DNA of 64,000 nucleotides from Haematococcus lacustris (lineage: Eukaryota > Chlorophyta > Chlorophyceae > Chlamydomonadales > Haematococcaceae): NCBI GenBank assembly GCA_030144725.1, contig JASKMD010000008.1, positions 2,150,343-2,214,342 on the forward strand. Direction: 5' to 3'. This document shows positions 59,501 to 64,000 of the stretch, one piece after another; positions within the stretch are counted from its first letter, which is position 1; each line of letters begins with the position of its first letter. Position numbers and translations under genes: made by a program. The notes below the pieces were generated by a model. It was not told where the DNA came from, ran no database searches, and saw nothing but the letters and a program-made list of their open reading frames with translations.

Positions 59501-62325
59501 ACACTACTTTTACTTACATGGGCTACTTCGTATGCATGTGACATGGTGCCATGGCGAGGTTCAGGGGCAGACAGGAGTGCAGGAGAGCAATCTTGTCGTG
59601 GCTCCAGTCCCCTATTACTATATGGTGCTCCTATCTTGTTGAGGTCTCGATGGTTGCCCAGCAACCGCATGGGCTGGTCAGAGCCTGTTGGGTGCACCGG
59701 GCACTGGATCTGGCACGTCCCGCTCTTTCTCCATTGCAGCTCTGTAGTGTGGATCTCCGCCCACCTGCATGTAGGGGTAGTGGTTGCTATTGTGTTTGGG
59801 GCAGTAGGTGGGGTAGTGGGTGTGGCCGCACATGGTGTGGCTGGTGGGGCGGCAGATGTGGCAGCCTGTGAGGTGAGCGATGATGCATCAGGTGAGGCGC
59901 TAGGTGGTGCAGCAGGTGGCATAGTATGTGGTGGCGCAGTTGGTTGTGCATGCATTAGGGCGGCAGGTGATGCAGTAGGTGGGGCAGCATGTGGAGTGGG
60001 TGGTAGGGCTGTAGGTGTGGCGGCAGCTGGGGTGGTTTGTGTTGCTGCTGCGGGTGGGTGTGTAGATGGGGCTGCAGATGGGGCTGTAGGTGGAGCTGCA
60101 TGTGAGTCTGTAGGTGGGGCTGTAGGTGGGGCTGTAGGTGGGGCTGTAGTTGGGGCTGTAGGTGGGGCTGCAAGTGGTGCCCTAGGGGGGGCTGCAGGTG
60201 GTGCTGCAGATGGGGCAGCAGGTGGGTGGGCAGGTGGGGGTGGAATGTCGTGTGGTTGCCATGTAGATTCATGTTGGGCAGCCTCTAGTTGGCAAGCCTG
60301 TTGTCCCTGCGGTGAGCAGTAGGCATGTGGGCTGTGCATCCCGGCGTATCTCACCTCAAGCTTCCGATCCGCCGATGTGTGCAGCCTCAGCTGCCAGGCT
60401 GGATGCCAGTCGTGCGGACAGGCTGCCAGCTCCCCATGCTCCGGCGTGGCGTTTACAGCGACGTGCATCCGGGGGCTGCGGGTAGGGAGCATGGTAGCAT
60501 ATGTTGCAATCGGTGTGGCTCTTCTTGATTTTTGATCTATGGGGCTTAGGGTGGTGGTGATTGTGGCGCGTGTGTTGTGCGTGTGCTTGCGGTGCGTGTT
60601 GATAGGGGTGGGTGGGTGTCTATGCCGGGAGTGGAGGTGACTCACCGTGGTAGGGGGGGGGTCCATGGCGGCCCCAGAGGTTGACGCCTCCTCTGCCAGG
60701 GCGCCACCGGCTGTGGTGCTGGGCTCCTCCTTTGCTGCTGCTCGTGGCGGTGGTCCAGGCTTGCCCTTGCCGGGAGGGGGTAGCGTGGCGGTGGCAAGGG
60801 CAGTGCCTTCAGCGATGTGGGCGGCCATGGTGTCCAAATGGGCCTTGATGGTGGCCTTGGCGGCCTCCCTGCCGCCGGGCTGGCTGTAGTAGCTGAGCAT
60901 GGCGGTGATGAGGGGTGGGACCGTGTCCAGCACCTTCTGTAGAGGTGTGGGATCTGCCTCCTCCTGGGTGTGCGCAGCTTTCCCTACTTGCAGGTGGTGC
61001 GCGGCCAGAGGTGACATGGTCTTCATGATGCTCCCAATCTTGGGGGCAGCCTCCGTGCCAGCCAACCGGTGGGCTGCTGACATGGCGGTGCTGGCCGCGG
61101 TACTCAGCTGCTGGTAGATCAGATGTGCCGCAGAGGTTGGGTAGCCCACTGGCTTACCAGGTCCCATGTGGCTGGGCGCATGACCATCCACGGTCGTATG
61201 CGTGCCAGTGGAGTCTAGGACAGGCTTGTTGGTGCTGCCTGCCTCAGCCATGACAAAGGTCAAGGCTGCTTGCTGGGCCAGGCTGCCGGGCACAAAGATG
61301 AGCAGCTGTTTGGTACCGCTGCCGATCTGTGGCAGCTGCACGCCCGTCAGGGCGCGTATCTTGCTCCCTGAGAAGATGCCCACGTAGCGGTGTACGTCTA
61401 GCGCCCCTGAGGCTGTCACAGAGGCTGCGTTGACCGGGTCCCCTCCCCCTAGAGCTGTGAGCTGTAGGTCCTTGCCCCACTTGTTGTGGTAGGCAATAGC
61501 GAGCTTCTGGATGCTGGTTGCCAGGGCCTGGGGCTGCATGGCTGCGCATGACAGGCTGAGGCTCATCCCGTCCCGAGTGAGCAGCCCAGTGGCTTGGCTG
61601 CTGCTGGCCGTGGCCAGCGAGAAGCTCAGCGAGTCTGTGGCGTCTATCTTGATGCGCTCCAGCTGCTGAATGGCAGAGCTGATGCTGGCCTCAGCGAAGC
61701 CTATATCTAGGTAGGCATCCACGTCCTTGATGGAGACAATGCTGCTACACAGCAGAAAGGCGGTGTTTTGGGCATGCTCCTGCCCAACGCTGACCTCTAG
61801 GGCCTTGCTGATGGCATACTGAACGTCTCCCCGGAGGCTAGAGGCCCTGTAGCCCCTTGCGCTGTTGGAGCTGGGTGCCTTGGCTGCTGGTGACCCCTCT
61901 GTCATGCGGCTGTGGTACTGGACTGACATGCGGACGGGGTGGCAGGGAGGAATGGCAATGGACAGCAGAGGCCTAGCTATCACCACGCTAGCTGGGCGAC
62001 CTTGGAAGGGTCCCTGTACGCACTGCATGTAGGAGAGGGGCCCTTTGGAGGCGATGACGGCCCCTACAAGGCCGATGAAGGCTAGGCTGCTGTGGGCCTC
62101 CTCGGGGTTGATGGTGATGGTCACATCAAAGCTGGCTAGGTCACCCTTGCGCTCGTCCACGCTGATCGTGACCCTCTTGATCTGAAGGGTGGTCCTGATG
62201 AACTGCTTGAGCTCCTTCATAACCTCTGCATGGCACAGGCATTGGTCTTGCATCTTGTCATATGCAGTAATGAGCGTAGGCACCACAAGTAGTTGCATGA
62301 TGTGGTGTGTTTCTGTCATATGCAC
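56542..62325 (-). CDS. Non-LTR element giant ORF: N-terminal ORF1-like region, Pro/Ala-rich linker, 2A-like motif, two cysteine-protease-like domains, APE endonuclease
   Basis: 1,927 codons from ATG 62325; the frame is open upstream to the TAA at 62512. Residues 1-560 are an ORF1-like region I do not recognise. About 700-900 is (APPTAPPTA)n linker. A 2A-like DVVANPGP occupies 1110-1117 after a hydrophobic stretch (YVAWLLLAAG). Protease-like domain 1: C1131 (SSACQIYSLNNAAG), H1232 (GHSMAMK), D1247 (WNLLDS). Domain 2: C1327/C1328 (YEECCLVHAFNMA), H1445/H1446 (SHHHATVIK), D1461 (WYQLDS). DLIDLTTN (1524-1531) resembles a SUMO-interaction motif. APE/EEP endonuclease 1677-1920: FNVRGL (N1684), ILTET (E1711), GDINAT (D1828, N1830), SRIDAIL and LSDHRPV (D1906, H1907). 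All APE catalytic residues are intact. Stop TAA. Confidence 0.9.
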   Translation of the reverse strand: MHMTETHHIMQLLVVPTLITAYDKMQDQCLCHAEVMKELKQFIRTTLQIKRVTISVDERKGDLASFDVTITINPEEAHSSLAFIGLVGAVIASKGPLSYMQCVQGPFQGRPASVVIARPLLSIAIPPCHPVRMSVQYHSRMTEGSPAAKAPSSNSARGYRASSLRGDVQYAISKALEVSVGQEHAQNTAFLLCSSIVSIKDVDAYLDIGFAEASISSAIQQLERIKIDATDSLSFSLATASSSQATGLLTRDGMSLSLSCAAMQPQALATSIQKLAIAYHNKWGKDLQLTALGGGDPVNAASVTASGALDVHRYVGIFSGSKIRALTGVQLPQIGSGTKQLLIFVPGSLAQQAALTFVMAEAGSTNKPVLDSTGTHTTVDGHAPSHMGPGKPVGYPTSAAHLIYQQLSTAASTAMSAAHRLAGTEAAPKIGSIMKTMSPLAAHHLQVGKAAHTQEEADPTPLQKVLDTVPPLITAMLSYYSQPGGREAAKATIKAHLDTMAAHIAEGTALATATLPPPGKGKPGPPPRAAAKEEPSTTAGGALAEEASTSGAAMDPPPTTVSHLHSRHRHPPTPINTHRKHTHNTRATITTTLSPIDQKSRRATPIATYATMLPTRSPRMHVAVNATPEHGELAACPHDWHPAWQLRLHTSADRKLEVRYAGMHSPHAYCSPQGQQACQLEAAQHESTWQPHDIPPPPAHPPAAPSAAPPAAPPRAPLAAPPTAPTTAPPTAPPTAPPTDSHAAPPTAPSAAPSTHPPAAATQTTPAAATPTALPPTPHAAPPTASPAALMHAQPTAPPHTMPPAAPPSASPDASSLTSQAATSAAPPATPCAATPTTPPTAPNTIATTTPTCRWAEIHTTELQWRKSGTCQIQCPVHPTGSDQPMRLLGNHRDLNKIGAPYSNRGLEPRQDCSPALLSAPEPRHGTMSHAYEVAHVSKSSVNCQSHQDETACAAHRHTGTQTGRIINQQESLVNYILLFTIGTYTIKTSFHHRPTPTAKESRQCLRRHRKRLGSCRSTIRAIGYSLMTGLDGTLAASSSLCKIAHRFHLSTHGVNNGRTYTVHQFNSTLHVYYCYQTTKGETNWTNGTLNPIAAARDVYVAWLLLAAGDVVANPGPAIKHFQQDQDSSACQIYSLNNAAGHEWVTMHDIDSFYENRLPQLTDNLERGAWLMARGIDGYSDEVIEMYRRTHYGIAVQSIAQLNQPSDWSADNLGNLAGQYGTHTFLCRKQGHSMAMKCMNGTWNLLDSMETAPTPLLRISTATKRTMHQLFVIAPNTRSREQIRQCKEKGIHHIISHAEQTPIATNPTYISTHNPTHMYMEGQYEECCLVHAFNMAMGKKYIDYHAVIDHCKQLQEHLQSLAQKAREEGYAIRTFTTDHIYHEKGKFSTDTLNHYLYRKQHEICTYLHPATTYLPTHSITPETITTTIASTGATTTDAVLLLSHHHATVIKHTHQGWYQLDSLNRMPKPLSTPNDWKHLQGNLLTICTGNVKNTRYIRREIWIADPLEATAASALAAHFQDHTDLIDLTTNHTETGEIPAAPPATTNSADDTHNLDTKRRTTIEATHHEEPARARQRRDTPTVTLPSHTAKGKPRNNQPTTTPANATGPTNKRARATTARQSDTHTQTLMCKYLRTPTAEVHTTGPVPTTDEAPKTTPNNTSQHHTPSPPPTHNRQHITLTTFNVRGLHRSRNEVLNLVHSQSPDILILTETMTQPRSNSPSSGWLKRVMPNYIVHRHQGHNEVLIGIRHDLAIQMQATMIQPCTDADVNTRCVILSLRQRQSEELTLVATYWPSGNNDDALPLRKKMQEHIRTTTGHLPGSLILAGDINATMETEDRSEHTEYPQDHMMREFAAEMRLSEADPGDRAWTYQQPHCNSRIDAILTRDARHGPEHRTHVDTHAYLSDHRPVTATLSTARLGIDLAAPQ
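58975..58998 (-). other. 2A-like ribosome-skipping motif DVVANPGP
   Basis: The codons read D-V-V-A-N-P-G-P, matching the 2A consensus D-(V/I)-E-x-N-P-G-P except V for E. It is preceded by VYVAWLLLAAG as in typical 2A helices. If active, the ribosome would separate the upstream ORF1-like/Pro-rich product from the protease-APE product between G1116 and P1117. Confidence 0.55.
59760..60235 (-). repeat. Pro/Ala-rich coding repeat of the non-LTR element
   Basis: Degenerate 12- to 15-bp units (minus CCTACAGCCCCACC) encoding APPTAPPTAPPTA. In frame with the large ORF, so treated as a flexible linker. Confidence 0.7.
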
Positions 62326-62511
62326 ATGTCCTATGCGTCCTGTGTGTGTTGCAACATGCGGTGTTCTCTTACTGTTCTTGTTGTCTTCTGTAAGGTAAAT
62401 GTCTCTGATGGTGATGGCTGTGCCGAGGCGAAGGGCAGGATTAAAGGTGGAGAAGATGGCCCCATCAGGTCTAGCATTGGCGATGCTTGCGATGATGATG
62501 TTGGCATCCTC

Positions 62512-63072
62512 TTATGACACGTTGTTCAGGTTTGGGTCGGCTGTGCGCGGTCCGCGTGGGAGGGGCGCTGCAGGTCTGGGTTTCCCGGAGGGTAAGGTGT
62601 ACAGGGCTCGGACGCCCGCTGACGTGGGGTGGTTCCTTGGCAGCAGTAGGCTGCCGATAGCATAGCCCGTGAGGGCTGAGTCTAGTTGCGAGTCTTTGGT
62701 CAGCCCAAAGCCTTCTAGCTCTGGCGGTTTCCCGCCTGCAATCAGGGCACCGCGTCGGATGACGGGGCTTGTTTGTGGCAGAGTGTTGTTGGGGATATCC
62801 CAAGTATAATGGCAGAGGGCCGCAGGGTGGCCTATGGCCAACGCCATGCTTGCGCGGCTTTTAGAGCCTTCTGGGCGGTGCTCAAGCTGCGGGGGGAGGG
62901 TCTCAAAGGACCAGGTCCCCGTCGCAGCTCGGCACCGCCCAGCGCAGAGCAGGCACAGAACAGAGCATAAGACAATCAGCCACCGTCTGCTTCTACCTGC
63001 AGGGGGGTCCACTGTCATCGCCGTTGTCTGTCCACGGGTGTTACAACTCGGTGTTGGTGATTCGAAGCTCAT
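62512..63072 (-). CDS. Non-LTR element N-terminal ORF with hydrophobic segment
   Basis: 187 codons starting MSFESPTPSCNTRG. After a basic RSRR there is WLIVLCSVLCLLCAGRCRAA (about 31-50), which looks like a signal anchor or signal peptide with a likely cleavage after RAA. The rest is Pro-rich with GGKPPELEGFGLTKD and TAGYAIGSLLLP-like blocks (as read: LTGYAIGSLLL). It ends at TAA 62512-62514, but the frame continues open (EDANIIIASIANARPDG..) straight into the giant ORF, so it is probably the true N-terminus of one long reading. It starts about 100 bp inside the element's 5' end. Function unknown. Confidence 0.65.
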   Translation of the reverse strand: MSFESPTPSCNTRGQTTAMTVDPPAGRSRRWLIVLCSVLCLLCAGRCRAATGTWSFETLPPQLEHRPEGSKSRASMALAIGHPAALCHYTWDIPNNTLPQTSPVIRRGALIAGGKPPELEGFGLTKDSQLDSALTGYAIGSLLLPRNHPTSAGVRALYTLPSGKPRPAAPLPRGPRTADPNLNNVS

Positions 63073-63174
63073 TCGGTAGCTCTCAGCCCGCTCTATACCG
63101 CCCTGCTAACAGGTCGTAGAGAACTTGCGTCGATGCTTCGCAACTTTGCTTCGAAAATTCAAACCGAAAATTGT

Positions 63175-63187
63175 CGGTGGCACCGGA
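63175..63187. other. 13-bp target-site duplication, right copy
   Basis: CGGTGGCACCGGA, partner of 44823-44835, at the element's 5' end. Confidence 0.9.
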
Positions 63188-64000
63188 CAGGATGAAGACA
63201 TAGCCTGTGGTGCTGCGCCGGGACTGCTTGCAGCTGGCGTAGTCGCTGTCGCAGAACCCCACCAGCTCCCCACTGCAGCTGCCCCTGAAGACCAACCCTT
63301 GCCCCGCTGTGCCCCTGAGATACCGAAGAACCCCCTGCGCTGCCTGCTCATGCTCCAGCGTGGGCGCCTGCATGTAGCGCGTAAGCTGGCCCACTGCGAA
63401 AGCAATGTCGGGGCGCGTGCAGGTGGACAGCCACAGCAGGCCGCCCACTAGCTCGCGGTAGCGCAACGTGTGCTGCTCGCTGAGCTGCTCACCCTCCTTC
63501 ACCAGCTGCGTGCCAGGGGAGAGAGGCAGCTGGCGGGGGTTGCACTCTGCCAGACCAAAGCGCTGCAGCAGCTGCTCGATGTACTGCTGCTGTGTCAAGC
63601 GCAAGATGCCGGCTGCGCGGTCAAAGGCAATGCGCATCCCCAGAAAGTCAGCTGCCTGCCCGAGGTCGTGCACGTCAAAGGCTTGCTGCAGTTGCTGCTT
63701 CACCTCCTGCACCGCTGCCTCGTCTGCGCTGGCAAGAATGCAGTCGTCGACGTACACGAGCATGTGCACCGCGCTTCCGCTGCTTGTGCGCAGGCTGAAC
63801 AGGCTGGGGTCTGCTGCTGAAGCCCGGAACCCGATCTGCTCCAGCTGCTCGCGCAGGCACATGTACCAGGCCCGGGGGGCCTGCTTGAGGCCATACACTG
63901 TGCGCTGCAACTGGGTTACGTTACATTGGGTTTCGACCACGCTGAGTGCGCAGAAGCGCGTCTGTTCGAGGGAGTTGTAGTCGAGACCGCTTGTAGAGAG
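63175..64000 (-). CDS. Ty1/Copia reverse transcriptase and start of RNase H (partial)
   Basis: The minus strand reads LQRTVYGLKQAPRAWYMCL, SLFSLRTSSGSAVHMLVYVD then DCILASAD (catalytic YVDD), DLGQAADFLGMRIAFD, LRYRELVGGLLWLSTCTRPD, YLRGTAGQGLVF, and the RNase H start GFCDSDYASCKQSRRSTTGY then VFILSGAT, where the non-LTR element is inserted. These are canonical Copia pol blocks. The frame stays open to the window edge, but the residues upstream of VTQLQRTVYG (positions above about 63930) do not look like Copia, so another boundary may lie there. Codons below 63175 in the same frame belong to the inserted element. Confidence 0.92.

Larger units (their letters stand above)
44836..63174 (-). mobile_element. 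Dualen/RandI-like non-LTR retrotransposon, 18.3 kb including an internal ~5-kb insertion
   Basis: It is bounded by a perfect 13-bp target duplication and carries a 3' tail of (GAA)9 on plus ((TTC)n on the element strand). Element order 5' to 3' (right to left): short 5' UTR (63174-63073), N-terminal ORF, giant ORF with 2A-like, protease-like and APE domains, RT, PHD finger, repeat insertion (47547-52526), methyltransferase-like region, RNase H, CCHC, restriction-like endonuclease, and 3' UTR 44957-44864. The Dualen/RandI clade, known from Chlamydomonas, is defined by having both APE-like and restriction-like endonucleases. In-frame stops and one frameshift separate the pieces, so this copy is probably not active as read. 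Confidence 0.85.

Noticed and set aside
59543..60322. Plus-strand 259-codon Gly/Val/Ala-rich ORF
   Set aside because: It is the antisense of the Pro/Ala linker of the retrotransposon ORF.

Overview
This window is nuclear DNA of a green alga, most likely a chlamydomonadalean. Evidence: small exons split by GT-AG introns, GC-rich coding, TGTAA polyadenylation motifs, an MCM4 gene, a P4-ATPase start, divergent actins, and a dense set of mobile elements. Repeated tails of a Fanzor-like protein (ending ...RPPKAQQQ.. or ..RGIDGRARNNA) remind me of Haematococcus, but I cannot prove the species. All gene models are hand-read from exon matches and splice sites.

Layout. 1-2188 (minus): first exons of a P4-type ATPase (flippase), running off the left edge. 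2547-11160 (minus): replication helicase subunit MCM4, about 18 exons, all catalytic motifs present. 11693-16379 (minus): two degenerate Fanzor-like (eukaryotic TnpB-like) elements, with a third 3' fragment on the plus strand at 22560-22852. 17832-23966 (minus): an unrecognised multi-exon membrane protein. 24138-25949: first copy of a non-autonomous TIR element (TCAGG...CCTGA ends, 7-bp target duplications). 26667-29937 and 30445-33305 (plus): two tandem actin genes, each 10 exons and encoding, as far as I compared, the same 375-residue divergent actin. 33566-42436: more TIR-element copies, including a 3,766-bp tandem duplication.

42437-64000 is a nest of transposons. The outermost is a Ty1/Copia element (minus) whose 3' LTR lies left of 44239 and whose reverse transcriptase runs off the right edge. 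Its LTR holds a 1,091-bp hAT element (perfect 8-bp target duplication). Its RNase H domain is split by an 18.3-kb non-LTR retrotransposon (44836-63174, minus) with a 13-bp target duplication and a (GAA)n tail. Deleting that insert restores the Copia reading frame exactly. The non-LTR element resembles the Dualen/RandI clade. It encodes an N-terminal hydrophobic segment, a Pro-rich region, a 2A-like motif, two cysteine-protease-like domains, an APE-type endonuclease, reverse transcriptase, a PHD finger, a possible methyltransferase-like domain, RNase H, a CCHC knuckle and a restriction-like endonuclease. Between the PHD and methyltransferase-like parts lies a 5.0-kb segment of palindromic repeats and pentanucleotide arrays with 20-bp inverted ends (47547-52526), itself probably an insertion.

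The host genes here are housekeeping functions (membrane lipid asymmetry, DNA replication, cytoskeleton) with no obvious shared pathway. The right-hand 40 kb is dominated by repeats. Long perfect repeats and near-identical duplications carry a risk of assembly error.
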